Shown here one piece after another: positions 23,971-37,500 of a DNA stretch of 64,000 nt (position 1 is the stretch's first letter; each line of letters starts with the position of its first letter). Source of the DNA: Mangifera indica (Eukaryota > Streptophyta > Magnoliopsida > Sapindales > Anacardiaceae). Under the pieces are notes generated by a model. That model was given only the letters and a program-made list of their open reading frames with translations, did no database searches and had not been told where the DNA came from. The stretch spans positions 13,483,408 through 13,547,407 of the forward strand of contig NC_058150.1 in assembly GCF_011075055.1 (NCBI RefSeq), written 5' to 3'. A program made the position numbers and the translations under genes.

Positions 23971-24858
23971 TACATGTATGAAAATTCCACCACCCAAAGT
24001 TACATATTTATGTAGATATCTAATTTAAAATTTGTATATTGTTCCTTAGTACTTCATAGAATTATATATCTAATTTTCTGTGTGGATTTTTCCGTAAACA
24101 TCTTTTTTAGTATTATTTTCACAAGAAATATTATATGAACACATTTTTAATATATAATTTAAGTATATAAATACTATATTATTATATAATTGAGTGTTAT
24201 TTTATTTTTAATATAAAATTATCTAATTATAGAATAATATATTATCTATATATCAAAATTATATATAAAAAATATACAAACGTAATTTTATTATACTTTC
24301 AATCATTAGCATTTCTTGATAAAATATTTTGAATTTATTTAACATAATTTATATAAGGATTGCATATGCATTTGTATCCAATAAGAATTGAGTTGTTGGA
24401 GTTTTACCCTTTCAAAGAATATAAAAAATTACTTTATTTGCTCAATGTAATTTAGTCATAGAGATTTTATCATTATAAACATGGTGTAATTGTTTTCAAA
24501 ATTTACACACCTCAATACTAAATCTAATTAACAATTTCTTCAAATTTGGCTGGTAAATAAATAAATAAATAAATAAAATTTACAAGCTTTCTAAATTATT
24601 TATCATTTATGAACCAACAGTTTGTTATTAATAGGTATAAATAAATTGATGTATTATAATATGATAAAGTGATTTTAAATAAGAAATAAAATAAATAAAT
24701 AATCATCAAATCAAATAATAATGACACATAATTTATTTGTACACTTAGTATTAATTGTTTGATTATATAGTATTACTCATTATTTATTTTGCAAGGCTTG
24801 TAAAGTTTCATATTGAATATAAATTACGTTTTCTCAAGTATAAAATTAAAATTGAACC
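23971..24858. other. Intergenic with degenerate MITE copies
   Basis: About 24130-24300 and 24625-24772 contain the core and the TATAGTATTACTC end of the ~175-bp MITE family in decayed form. The second is flanked by GTTATT and ATTATT, a possible worn duplication. No gene. Confidence 0.4.
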
Positions 24859-25277
24859 TATGGTTGCATCTAAATCATGTTGGCTTATCGAGCTCTATTT
24901 AACTCAGCTCAAATTTGTTTTGATAGAACTTAGTTGAGCTTGATCTAGTATGGGTAGCTTTGTTTATGAAATCGAGCTAAATTTGAATTAGCGAGAGTTT
25001 AACTTGGTTTTGTTCTTGAGTCAAACTATGACTTGATATGGTTCAAGCTTGATTTACAGTTCGATTCGAGTCATATCAAACAATTATCAAACTGATATCA
25101 TTTTATACCTTATTAGGTAAAACAACATCGTTTTGTTAATAAACTACGAATTCTAACAATAAATCTGAGTCACAAATTTAAATCATGAACTCAAGCCAAA
25201 CTTTGAATTTTGAGCTTAAAAACCAAATTGAACTTGAGTTACCGTTAATTTTGACTCTATAAATTCGAATTGCCCTA
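24859..25277. mobile_element. MITE-like element related to 30137-30552
   Basis: It starts TATGGTTGCATC and ends AATTGCCCTA. The interior aligns with the element at 30137-30552 (AAACAATTATCAAACTGA, TTATTAGGTAAAACAAC, AATAAATCTGAGTCA). No TSD is visible and no coding content. Confidence 0.45.
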
Positions 25278-25524
25278 TTTTTAATTTAAGTCTAACTCAA
25301 ACTAGGAAGTCTTTGTACTTGATTTGCTTTATATCCACCCATAACTAGGCCTTAAAATCTGGATTTAAATTCTCACTAGCAAGAGTTAATTTTCGTATTT
25401 AAGATTCGGTTTGCTTTCATAATGTTTACTGGAATTGTAGAAAGAAATTAAGAAACGGAAGGAAAGATTTGATTACAAAGAAAATGTTAAATTTCTAAAA
25501 TTTAGAGGGGTAATACCACATACA

Positions 25525-25894
25525 TGGACTGCAAATGAATTGAGCTACTTGAATTTGACTTTCACATTAAGCTCGAGCTTGATGTTGACTGGTTAGATGA
25601 GCTCGTAAGCGTATAGCTCGATTCAAGTAAAATATCAATAAGTTCTTTAAAATTTCAAATTTTTTATTCACACCCTTAATTTAAAAAAAAAAAACCTTTA
25701 AATATAAGGAATAATTGATAAATATATAAATTATAAGAATTTAATAAAATTATTTAAAAATTAAAGGGTTAAATATGATTTTTAGTCGAACTCAGATTGG
25801 TCTCAAGCTAACCATTTTTTTCTCGAGGTTAAGCTCTATATATACGTAATTGAGTCTAATTTGAGTCAAATATTATTCAGTTTGTGTGCATCTA
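25525..25894. mobile_element. Degenerate AGCTCGAGCTT-rich MITE
   Basis: The ends TGGACTGCAAATGAATTGA and, reversed, TAGATGCACACAAACTGAA resemble the family at 17701. The interior shares TTAAGCTCGAGCTTGATG and the AT-rich centre. No TSD can be recognised. Confidence 0.45.
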
Positions 25895-26686
25895 TATTAC
25901 ATATACTAACAACAACTACAAATATTGACATATCTTTTCTAATTTAAAATTATTTAATAAGATGGTAATATGTTGAATTAAATCTTTTGAAACTCCAATA
26001 AAACTATTATCCTTAAAAATCACTTCTCTAATCTTGTTATTTATTCCTTCATGATTTTTAAAGCAAAATACCAAATCCGTAACATTGCATACATAGATTA
26101 TGAGTGGCTTCTAATGGGGCACCATGCCTAAATCAAGCCCCAATTTAAGGAAGATACAAGAACAAAACATCACTCACTCCCTCGTTTAGTCCCATCACAA
26201 GACATTACAAGACATGGCTCTTGTTTGGTTCAATGAAAAGACATTACAAGACAAAGAACACGGCTTCAATTTCAACCTCAAATTGATTTAACGCAGGATA
26301 TTCTTATGGGTTATTTTGTTTTCACAAAATAATTCAATGTTATCACAATTAAACTCCAAATTATGTTATATACATATAATGTTAATAATCTAATTGGATA
26401 TCTTGATAATATATTATTATATAATTGTGTATTATTTTATCTTTAATTTAAAATTATTTAATTATATAATTATATATTATTTATGTATCCAATTAAATAC
26501 TTAAAATTAAGTGCACATGGTTTTATTGTTAAACTCCAAGATTCATGCTTTGTACTTTACAAGCATATACCAAAATATACTTTGTTTTTGTTATTTCATT
26601 ATGTTGTGCATGCAATCTTCAGGCAAAAAGGAGAACAAAAACCGAACCATATTTTACAAGTTCAAAATTTGCATAACTCTCTTACG
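25895..26686. other. Intergenic, no supported gene
   Basis: 26365-26515 is a decayed copy of the ~175-bp MITE family. A 16-bp segment AAGACATTACAAGACA occurs twice near 26203 and 26243. ORFs at 26483-26719 overlap the MITE and are not convincing. Confidence 0.4.
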
Positions 26687-26694
26687 GTTTTATC

Positions 26695-27156
26695 TAGGGG
26701 TGTAATTAAGTTGAACTGAGGTCCGTATTAGTTACCTTGAGCTCGATTTGATTATCTTAAGAGGAGTTCGAGCTTATCAAACTAGTGAAACTTCAACCTG
26801 AGCTCAAGACAAGTTTGGCTAACTTGAGTGATTCGAGCTTGGCTCAAAATATAATATTTTAACTCCATTTTTAAATATTTTTTAATCTCATAACTTATAT
26901 ATTTATCAATTACACTTCTATATTTAAAATACATAAATAAGATTATAAATAAGGGTGTAAGCATAAAATTTAAACCTTTTAGAGCTTATTAATATTTTAT
27001 TCAAATTGAGTTGTAAGCTGTCAAGCTCATTGAGCCAACCATCCTCAAGCTTAAATTCAACTCAAAAGCTTAACTCAAGTGGCTTGAGCTTGAGCTGGGT
27101 CAACATTAGTTAAACCTAAACTGCTCGCAAGTAACTTAGCTCGGCTTATACCCTTT
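26695..27156. mobile_element. hAT-type MITE, 462 bp, with perfect 8-bp TSD
   Basis: The ends are TAGGGGTGTAATTAAG and, reversed, AAAGGGTATAAGCCGAG. Both flanks are GTTTTATC (26687-26694 and 27157-27164). The subterminal regions are rich in GAGCTCGA, CTTGAGCTTGAGC and related blocks; the centre is AT-rich. Non-coding. Confidence 0.85.
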
Positions 27157-27164
27157 GTTTTATC

Positions 27165-30136
27165 GAATCAAAACCTTTATCATAGGAGAGATTTAAAGTA
27201 ATTTTGTGGAATAACTATGAAAAGATTATCTTCACAATGTAAATTAGGGTATAAACTAGGTAAATATTAACTGTTTTGAGTCTAATCTTCACTAATTCTA
27301 CCTATAACGTATCTACTTAGTTATGGGCTGGAGGCCCATAACTCAAAAACTTCCCCAACATTTTTTAAGCAATCATTGTGAGATTTGACATTAGTTTTTA
27401 TTTTGTAAAGTTTTTCTCATTATTAGATACACCTAAGGAAAGTCATTGAAATTTTCTCGATAGTTTTATTGTCATGTAATCAAGAGAGGTAATGTGTTTA
27501 GGCCGGTTTGGTTTTGATTAGTTTGTAATCGTTTCATAAATTCATTACATGATGATGCTAGAAGTTTGGTTCGAAACCTAACTACTAGATAGAAGAATGG
27601 TTATTTGTCAATTGCAATCGAAATGAAATCACATAACATTTTTCTAGTAACAAACCCTAGCTCACTTAATCTCTGCATAAAGAACTAAAGTGTCCATCTT
27701 CTTTTGTCAAAGAAAGTTTACTTTTAAGTCAACTGTTTACTCTTTATTTTGTCGTCATCACCTAATTATATGTAAGAGGAAAATTTATATAACATTTAAT
27801 TTATGGAAATAAATCTATATAGGGTAGTCTATAAATTAGGTTGGGTAAGTTGATGTTTGAATGTTCGATTCGAGAAAATTAGTTTTTGATCGAACAAAAT
27901 TCACGTATTGGGCAAGTTTGAACCAAAAATTTGTTTATTAAATTATTGAATTTGATTTTAAACCAGAGTTGTTCAAATTCAAAATCTGATAGACCTAAAA
28001 AGTATAATGTTATATATATATATATATATATAAATATATATATATTATAATTTAGGTACATATGATATATTATTATGTAATTAGATGATTCTGAATGAAA
28101 AATAAAGTTAAAACCTAATCACATGATAACACATAATTTATATACCTAAATTGTATAGAAAAAATGTATATACATAATATTACTCTTATTATTATTATTT
28201 ATAATTTGTTGAATAAAATATTGTTGAGAACCCATAAGTAGTTTTATCTTAATGTTTTAAATCTTTTTGTAGTGTTTAAAATTATTTCTAAAATTCAAAT
28301 AATAAATTTATATTTATAAATTGAAATTTGAATAACAAAAAATTTATTATCCACACCAATTCTATTTTATGCAATAATAATATGTACTAACATATAGGTG
28401 TTATAAGTAATTTAATGATTTAAATTAAAATTAAAGGAAAATCTAATTAATCGATGACATAATATTATTTATACTTAAATTTATATTTATAATTGATGCA
28501 CGTAATATTATTCTATTCACAAATAAGTTGGTGTTTTCCTTTTCTATTAATTTGAAGTTCACAAAACTTGACCTCGGATCATGTTTTTCTTTTATTGTTT
28601 TTGAAATTTAAAAACAATAAATTTTGCACTAATTTGAAAGCAAGAGTATGGGATAAACACAAAACTCATTATGCACAAGCTTGACTAATTACAACTTTAT
28701 AATAATTTTTTACAAAAAAAAAACATTTAATGCAATATAAGAAGGTTTAGAAAAAAAATTGTATTTTTATTTAAATGTATTTTCAATATTGTATCATCTT
28801 GGTCAACTATTAAGATATTATTTATTTTTTGATATATAATTTATTACGGTTATATTTTTGGGTTATTAATTATTCTCAAATAATATGTGATTCTCATACA
28901 TATTTAACATTTTTTATATTTTTTCAGTATGAGATTTACCAAATTACGGGTGTTATATATGTTGATATCAAATTTATAAAAATATATTGTTTTTTATTAA
29001 AATAAAAATAACAATATCATATATTGTACAATTTTATAAATTAATATTGAATATTGTGATAAAATATTATTTTTAGTTGGTCCTCGTCTAAACAAATAAA
29101 TTCGATAAATTTATAAGATAATACACGAAAATAAACCCCTTCGACGTCTCCTATTAATAATGCAAATTAATAACTTTTAAATATTAAATAGATAATATAT
29201 ACATGAGAATACATTAAACCTTGGGAAAATAAGCAATATTTTGACAAATTAATACATTATTATTTTATATTAATAATTCATTAATTTATCAATTAATTAA
29301 AATTTTGCTTAATTAAAAACTTTTTGGGTCGAAACTATTAATTTAGTTTTACTCTCTTTCTCTCTCTATATCTATTTATCTATAATTATTTATTTTTTAA
29401 TATAAGAAAATTGAGAAAGTTTTTGAAATTAAAACACAAGAAATATTATTATTGTGCATTCAAACTTTTCCTTAGAAGAATGTACGAAAATTGTGTCAAA
29501 GAAGTCTTACATAAAAATATTATAAAAAATGATTATAATATATATACAATTTTGAATAATATTGGAAGATTAAAAAATGTTCAAATTCAATTTCTATTTT
29601 TATATACTTTTTCATTTTTAGAAAGAATTTGAATATAATGTTAAACATGTTCTTAAATATTGAACACATTATTAAAAACAACCAATTTCTTTCATCACAT
29701 TTGTTCTTTCAAATATAACTATATTTAATTATGAATCAAAATACTAGTTTTATAATTATATAATGATATATTATATAATTACTTGAATGAGTATTTAAAA
29801 CCCTAGTTCTCTCTATTTAAGTGGCAACTCAAGTAATTTATTGAAACACTATGACTAGTTTAGAAATAGCAGAAATCATGTCAAGGTAGAAGGAAATTCA
29901 GCCAGCCAGCTGGACTAGAAAAGAAGGGAGACCAAGTTTTGTTTGGTTGTTGGAATTGTCAACCCTTCAAAGAACTGGAAAGAGAAATAGCAAAAGGAGG
30001 ATAAGGGCAATATGGAATTTGGGTGGCTTTGTTTGGCAATTGTTTATGTAAAGTTGGGTGACAGCAGTGAAATGATGGCAACTTGAAACTTGTGGGGAAG
30101 GAAGAGCATGGGCTAAGTGGGCATTAAAGAGACAGG
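27165..30136. other. Long gene-free AT-rich stretch
   Basis: No gene is visible. It contains a (TA)n tract at 28011-28046 adjoining a decayed ~175-bp MITE (about 28045-28185, end ATAATATTACTC) and possibly a second near 28430-28515. 29860-30135 is less AT-rich, unique-looking sequence with no ORF. Confidence 0.45.
28011..28046. repeat. (TA)n microsatellite
   Basis: A TA run with one short interruption (AAA). Confidence 0.9.
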
Positions 30137-30552
30137 TAGGGTTGGATCCAAATAAAACTAGTTTGAACGTAAAAATTTTTGGTTTAATTTGATTTAGTTT
30201 GAATTTAAAAATTCAATTCATTTTTTAAATAAAGCTGAACCCGAGCTAAAGAGAATTCGATTTAATCTAACTTACAAACTAAATGAATGACTTGATCTAA
30301 TTCAAACTTAGCAAGTGGCTTGATTCGAATTGCATTAAACAATTGTTATACTGACATTGTTTTGCCCATTATTAGATAAAACTATGTCCTTTCGTCAATG
30401 TGTGTTACTAATTTAAACCATAAATCTGAATCATAAATACACACTAAAAACTTAAGTTGAATTCGAACTGAACTTAAGTTTAACTATATTTTCTTTGAGT
30501 CAAACTTAAGACAAGAGATATTCAGACTTAACTCGATTCATATTCACCCTTA
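30137..30552. mobile_element. hAT-like MITE, old
   Basis: It starts TAGGGTTGGATCC and ends CACCCTTA. The flanks GAGACAGG and GAAATATG agree at 5 of 8 positions. The interior aligns with 24859-25277. Non-coding. Confidence 0.5.
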
Positions 30553-30689
30553 GAAATATGGGAGGTATTTACAAGGAAAAACATATGGTTTTGTATAATT
30601 ACACTCAGTTCCATTACTTTTTGAAATATGACACTCACATTGATGCTGACTATCTTCTCCTCATTTCTCAATATGGTTGTCGTTGATAA

Positions 30690-31030
30690 TAGGGTTGCAA
30701 TCAAGTTGAGCATTATTTGGTTCGAGCTTGATTTGATTATGTTTATACAAAGCTTGAGCTCAAGCTCGATGAGCTTGATAATTGTAGGCTTGAGTTTAAG
30801 TTCGAAATAAGAATGATTAACTTGAGTTCGAAATAAAAATGAATAACTTGAGTTTGACTAAAAAGATTATATTTAAACCATGTAACTTTGTTATTTATCA
30901 ATTAAGAGCTTATTAATATTATACTTGAGTCAAACCGTTAGCTTGAGCTCGATTCAAAAATAATTGAGCCAGACTCGACTTAACACAAGTTGAAGTAGCT
31001 CATGAGTGGTTTAGTTTGTTTGTAGCCTTA
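30690..31030. mobile_element. hAT-like MITE of the AGCTCGAGCTT-rich family
   Basis: The ends are TAGGGTTGCAATCAAG and, reversed, TAAGGCTACAAACAA. The flanks agree at 5 of 8 bases. The interior contains GAGCTCAAGCTCGATGAGC and AGAGCTTATTAATATTATA, shared with 26695-27156. Confidence 0.5.
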
Positions 31031-31668
31031 ATAGACAATATCACCGATTAAACCATTAGGAAAACTTAGGTTTTACATGTAAAGAAAATAGGAAATTAAA
31101 AAAAAAAAGACGAAAATCTAGAAATTTGTAACTTTTTTCTTTTCTTGTTATATTAAGATGGGGGTTTTGTCAATTTTATCCTTTACCCATTAAGTAAAGT
31201 TAGCTTTTGTCAATTCGATGGGTATAAATGTCACTTTTTGAAAGAATTAAAGTTAAGTGTAACTTCCATGAAATCTATATATGCAAAGGTCTATACCCCA
31301 GACAACTTGGATAAGGAAAAAAAATGTGTCTTGTACATCAAGTTGGTTGTGATATTATAAAAGTTGAAAGTTAGATGTGTACACTTGGATATGACTAAAT
31401 GTTCGCATGTATATGTATTTTCTAACCGGTTCAATGATGATGGCCCCTCAAAACTTTGATGAATTAATGATTTCCTACCTATCACATTTGAAAATTCTAT
31501 ATTCTTACTCTTTCATCCAATCTGAACGTTATCTTTTTATAATTTTTAAAACATTTAATAAGATTAATATAACTTATACCTTTAATAGTATAAACAAATT
31601 ATATTTTTAATGTAACTAGTTTATATTTAAGCAACCATGTTCATGTTGCCTTTCTCCTTTCCATAAAT
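31031..31668. other. Intergenic, no gene
   Basis: Nothing supported; short ORFs only. Confidence 0.4.
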
Positions 31669-32130
31669 AGAGTTCTATAGCACATAGTAGCTTAGTAGGT
31701 GCCAAAGTCAATAGCTACTAGTTTGGGTGATTGGTCCTTGCTAGAGCCAACACCACTTGGATATGATCCACAACTTCCTTTTGCTATGACGTTTCAGCAC
31801 CAACAATTGTCTGATCAGTTTGTTGGTTGTTCAACCATGCACCATTGTTGTTTGCATCCCTTATGCCTAACTTTTAGCATTTTTCCCCTGGGCTTCTCTC
31901 CAATTTCAATATGCGTAGCCTTGTGGAAGGTTAGCTATTGAAGTTCGTTTCGGTTATAGAGTTCCTTTGTCATTTTGTTGTTGATTTGTTAGGCAAATGT
32001 TTTGGTTAATGCATTGTTTTAATGATTGGTTGTTCGGATTTAGTTATGTGTTGGGTGGATTGGTTGCCATAAGACACCTAGGGGAGCTGAAGGATCTAAA
32101 AGTGGCAACTTCTAGATCTAAGATAAGAGT
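31669..32130 (+). repeat. Dispersed ~500-bp repeat, copy 1
   Basis: It shares an ordered set of landmarks with 38050-38434 and 49649-50185: GCAC(C)AACAATTGT, TTGGTTGTTCAACCA, CCTTATGCCTAAC, TAGCATTTT, ATCGAAG-type, then GGATTTAGAAG/CTAAAAGTGGCAACTTCTAGAT. It stops abruptly where an LTR-like sequence begins at 32131. A 80-codon ORF spans it but is not conserved in the other copies. Class unknown. Confidence 0.75.
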
Positions 32131-33635
32131 TGTTAAAATTATAGGTGAAGAAGAAGATGCAAAGAATATCATGCATGTAGGTAGAACAAGAATCAAAACA
32201 ACATTAAGACATATAAGAGAAGAATGAAACTTTTACCTATTCTTTTGTCTCATATAGGGATATAGGATGATGAATTAATTTTCTCACTTGAAGAACCTCC
32301 AAAGGAGTGTACCTTTGAAGCCAAATCTTAGAGAGAAAGGAGAGCTTTTAGTTTGCTTTATGAGAGAAAGTAAAGTGTAAAAATGCTTATGTTAGTTATG
32401 AATGAACTAAAATGCATTATATATAATGATGACCCATTTTGCAATTTAAAATTCTTATTTGGCCTAACAAATTCATAATTTGAAGCTTTACATGCATGTA
32501 TATCCACTTAAATTTCATTTCACTAACATCTTAACTTTTAAAATATTATTATTTTTGCACCCATTTAACATTTTATATGATTTTTATTATCCTTCAGAAG
32601 GTGCTAGCCATCCTTGGATAATTAATCCTCCCTTTAGAAATCTTGGTTTACTAGTGTGACCTTTTAAGTTTATCGTGATATAGCCGTGAGTCCTTTTTTA
32701 GACCATCCAAAATGGCATTGGAAACTCAATAACTATAGTAAACATCTAGTAATATGTGATAGCCCCTAAACCATAATGAAGAAATACTCCATCGAATCTA
32801 ATAACTTCAACAGTATATTTTATATAAGTAATATCTTTTCGTTGTCTAATCTAAATCAATTTTGAACTCATGAATTGTCAAAATTCTAATTTCGATTCTT
32901 TATAGATCATCGATTTGAACATTCAGAAAATGTCATAATGAACATCTTTGTATGACTTATATTATACTTTGATTAGAGATTCGATTTTCAATATTTTTTG
33001 ATATTCGCTTCAGAACTCATATTTGGATTGAATCAACAAATATTCAAATCTAATATTTTCTGAGTCAATAGATCTCATCTTGACCATCATTCTTCCCCAC
33101 ATATAAATAACACATCACCACTATAGCTTGTCTTACGAGATGTGGTTAACCCCATATATATACCCCACATGATCACATGTATCCGTATTATATTTGACCA
33201 TGACATCTCAGGTCAAAGGATTACTTCGTACACTAGTACAATCTTAAAATAAGTCATTGACTATGATTTTATGATCATGTGACTTATCGTTATTGATTAT
33301 GTTTGAAAAATGATTTTCTAACTATTAATCCATACTAATACTCTAATGACATGACTTTCATCATCACCCGCACTAATGTCATCTCATGACATTCAATGTA
33401 GATATTCAGTATGCCTACTATGTCAATTGGAAACAATTTGATGATTCAGTTTGTATTAAGTGAGTCATTTAGACAGTTCATATACATACTTTATATTATC
33501 ACAAAATAAATGAAACTACTTATACATATGAACAAAAGAACTACTTCTGTATTAACAAATTATTTAAGAAAATATATACAAGATGAAATGCTCTGAAACT
33601 GACAACTTGACTGGTTCCTAGGACATACACTAACA
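32131..33635 (-). mobile_element. LTR (3' LTR) of a truncated copia element
   Basis: On the plus strand it runs from TGTTAAAATTATAGG to ACACTAACA, that is TG...CA. It is homologous, with heavy divergence, to the 1626-bp LTRs at 50417 and 58260: GTGCTAGCCATCCTTGGATAA, GTGTGACCTT..AAG, GTGATATAGCCGTGAG, CTCAGGTCAAAGGAT and CACTAGTA are shared in order. The minus-strand RNase H coding region abuts its right edge, as expected for the 3' LTR of a minus-strand element. The left edge is my best estimate. Confidence 0.65.
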
Positions 33636-34070
33636 AAACTCTCACTTGCACTAGAGTTATGCGCTATTGTATCATATATCCATTTTCTCAAGATGATGGT
33701 CTAGCTGTTTCAGAGTCATTGCGTTAGTTAGTGGGTTAACAACATTCTCTGCTGGCTGTATTTTCTGAATTATGATCTTTCCAGTTTCAATGAATTCTCT
33801 TAAAATGTGATATTTTCGTTGAATATGTTTAGACTTTTGATGTGCCCTTGGTTACTTTGGCTATACAATAGCATTGATATTGTCACAAAACATAGTTATC
33901 AAATAAGTCATATTTGGAACTGTACCAAGTTTAGATGAGAACTTGTGTATTCATACAACCTCTTTTGTAGCTTTTGAAACAATAATATATTCAGTTTCTG
34001 TAGTAGAGTCAACTGTGGTTGATTGATTGAAACTCTTCTAATTGACCACACCCCCATTGCAATTATTTTA
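33636..34070 (-). pseudogene. copia RNase H fragment
   Basis: Read on the minus strand it matches the RNase H C-terminal part of the full-length copia at 52059-52751: 'TTVDSTTETEYIIVSKATKE', 'MFCDNINAIV', 'AHQKSKHIQRKYHILREF', 'PAENVVNPLTNAM'. Several stops interrupt it. Homology ends sharply at about 34070, so the rest of gag-pol and the 5' LTR are missing. RNase H degrades RNA in RNA/DNA hybrids during reverse transcription; this copy is dead. Confidence 0.8.
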
Positions 34071-34599
34071 TGGGGGTCCTTGTAATTATAGTGGTCCTTA
34101 AATTCAAAAATTGGATTTGACTCATTGCATAAAAGTATTCATGCCAGAATTATAGAAGGAATTACACTGAAGTGATGCAAAATTTAATTGTAATTGCATT
34201 AATAATATGGTGCGGTTTCAATGGAATCTTATTATTTTGATACAATTTTAATTCTAATTTTAATTATAATTAGTGTGATTATGGATGTGAGATTAATCAA
34301 AATTAGAGTTAGTGTTTTGATTATTTTTAATTAAAGATAAATCTCTAAGTGATAAATTTTAAAATTTGTGAAAGAAAATATAATTTATTTGTATTTTAGA
34401 TGAATAATTGATAGTAATCTTATAAAATTTTTATATTTTATAAACCTATAAAAATAATATTTAACCCTACACTTAAATATTATTAGTAGAAACACATTCT
34501 TTTTCATATTCATTTCTTAACATATTATTCATTAATTATTTAATTTTCTAATTCAACAAAATAAGATAATCTCCATTTTCACAGTAACATTGAAGAATG
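34071..34599. other. AT-rich junction, no gene
   Basis: Between the broken copia end and the type III PKS fragment. The sequence is composed of AATTGTAATT/AATTATAATT runs. Nothing recognised. Confidence 0.4.
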
Positions 34600-37500
34600 C
34601 TGTTGGCAAGTTTTTCAGTAACCATTTTGGATAAGTCAGTATTGCAAACCCATCTCGCGAACGTGTCCCATGATGCCGTTTTCTGAGACGAGTTGGAAGA
34701 GTGGGCACTTGGTGGTTGTCTCAAGATCAGCGCTGATGATCACAGTGGCTACGTCGTCTCCGCATACTGCGGAGTAGACAATAATGTTCAATTATGCATC
34801 TGAAGGTGCGTGAAAACAGACGAGCATGAGTTTTGAGAGAATTTTGAATTGGATTATGAAATGAATAAATATTATTAATTAAATATTGTATAATTTATAG
34901 TGTTATAAGACAGTTTAAATATGAATCTGAATTCTAGTATGAATAGACATTTGAATTCCATAAAATAAATAAAAATAATATACACATAAAATCATAAGAG
35001 TACAAAATTTATTTAGCATAAATAGCCCCACGAGCAACTAACTCACAAATGAAATACATATCAATGTTAATATGTCAAGTGTGAGCTTGTCACAAATAGT
35101 TCAAAGGTGGATCCCAAAAAACAAATTCAGATGACAATCAAGTGAGGACCATGCTTCAGAAGCAGTGGGACAAAGCAACAATGAAGACTGAACAAGTGTG
35201 GGCGATATTGTGGATTTAATTCAAGTCAAAACCAATCTATTAGTACACAACCAATGAAAATGGGTCGGATTAGGAGTACCATCAAGGAGGAGTGGCAGTG
35301 GTGTTCATGCATCATCGACAATCAAATGCTGCAAATCGTGAATGACAAACACAACAAGAAACTGCTAGTTCTACTCACGATAAGTATCATGATCCATCAG
35401 GGAAGAAAAATAGCTCACAATGTTGACCGTTGTAGGTAGCGGGGACTTCAAGAAATTAGATGTCGTATTAGTAGAGGTAGCAACAATCGATGGGGAGGGT
35501 GACTACAACAAAGGCGAAGAACTAGTGACCATTAGAGAACCATAATGCATAGGAAAAAGGGCTTGTCGATTAGGAAAAAAAATGAGAGGTGGACTGTTGG
35601 GAAATGCACGTGCTTCAAGTTCGTTAGAGCAAGTTGGAGACAACAGACGAAGAGGTTGTCATGGTGCCAACGAAATAGAGTACATTGGACCTACTTGATC
35701 ACAGTGGATGGCAATAACAAGAAACCAAGAATGAGGCACTTGACAATGATGTGAGTGAGAAGAAGAATCACATTATGAGGTTGTCAGAAAGGCGCAAACT
35801 CATTGACGATTGGTATTAGGCTTGACAACAACTCGGCTTCTAATAGATAGGTGGCTAGAAACAAAGGGGATGACATTGAAAACGTAGCAAAAACTAGGGA
35901 GAAGAGATAGGGGTTGTGCCAACAAGATTTCAAGACTTTGGGGCGACAGCAAGCAGAAAGAAAAATATGTGGGTAGGAGGGATCTAAAATTTGCCAATAA
36001 AACCCTGGAACCTGGGGAAATAATTAGTTTTTCAAAACTAAAAGAAAAGGCGATCTGGGGTGAAAAAGTAGTTTTTCCAACTTTGGAAAAAAAGACAAAT
36101 TTTTTTTAAACTGAGAAATATAAGAGCATTTAGGACCTTTTTAATATCATGAAAAAATTATGAATTGAGTTACAAACTAAATAAACATTATTGATTAAAT
36201 ATTGTATAATTTATAGTATTACAAGATAGTTTGAATATGAATATGAAACCGTGTATAAACAAAAATCTGAATTTTATGAGGATTCCTAATATTGTGAAAC
36301 AAGTAAAAATAATATACACATAAAATCATAAGAATAAAAATTTTATTTAACGAAGTTCAGAGCTTATGATAAGAACACAAGCGCCTGCGTTGTTCTCTGC
36401 AATGTCCCTGGCGAGCCAGAGAGCGGTGCCTGCAACAAGCAATGCTTGCCCTTTATATTTTATATTTTTTAAAAATAGGCCAGAAGACCATTCCCACTTA
36501 ACTTTGATTAAATTACGATTTCCATCTTTAAATTTGAAAAATCTATTTTTCACCCATTTGTGAAAATTAGAAATTAATTTTAAATAGTCAAAAACATATT
36601 TTGTCACTTTATATAAAATATAATTAGATTAACATAACATATTTGAGCGAAAAATAGTAGATTTGTTAACAACTAAAGAATGGTGCTGACGTAAAAATGG
36701 CAATAATAGGAGATGAACAATATCCCCTTTAATTTTTTATAATTTAACTGAGAGTGAATAAAAATTTTATAATTTATGGAGGTCAAACTTTCATTTAGCT
36801 TCAAAAAAGCCAAAAAGACATTTTTGTCTTTCCACTAACTTTATAATAAATTTAATAAATAATAGAAATATTGAATTATTATCCTTTTTTTAATTGAAGA
36901 TATCAATTTTTTTTTTTTTATAAAAGAGATAAAAATTTAAAAATTTTCTATCAAAGGGACAAAACTTTTAGATTATTCCATTAAATAAATTAAACTTTTA
37001 TTATTTTCTCTTGAAGATACTAAATTAATCACCTTACTTGCAAAATAAAGCATAAAATACAATTATAATTGTGTTTCTATGATAAATTTTAATAGGGAAT
37101 ATTGAAAGTTTAGTTTTTCTATAGAAAAGTTTTAAGGCTTGCTTCATTAGATTAAAAAACCTGAGAATTCAATCCCTTCAAATAGAAAAAATGATCCCTT
37201 CAATATAAAAAAAATGATAATTTGATAATGTCAAATGTTATTATCCCCTGTTTACGACATAAATATTATTAATATTTAAAACTGATATTTTGAAGATTTA
37301 TTTGAAAATTTGTATGATAATCCATAATAGGGTGAAATATATATTTGTTGTTCATATATATTGGTGGTGGATTTAGAGGGTTAAGGAGTATCAGTTGACA
37401 TTCCTTGATTTTACAATTTTTTTACTTTAATATATATAAAATATCAATATGATACCTAAATTCTCTTATATTACTTTAGTATATAAAAATATTAATACAA

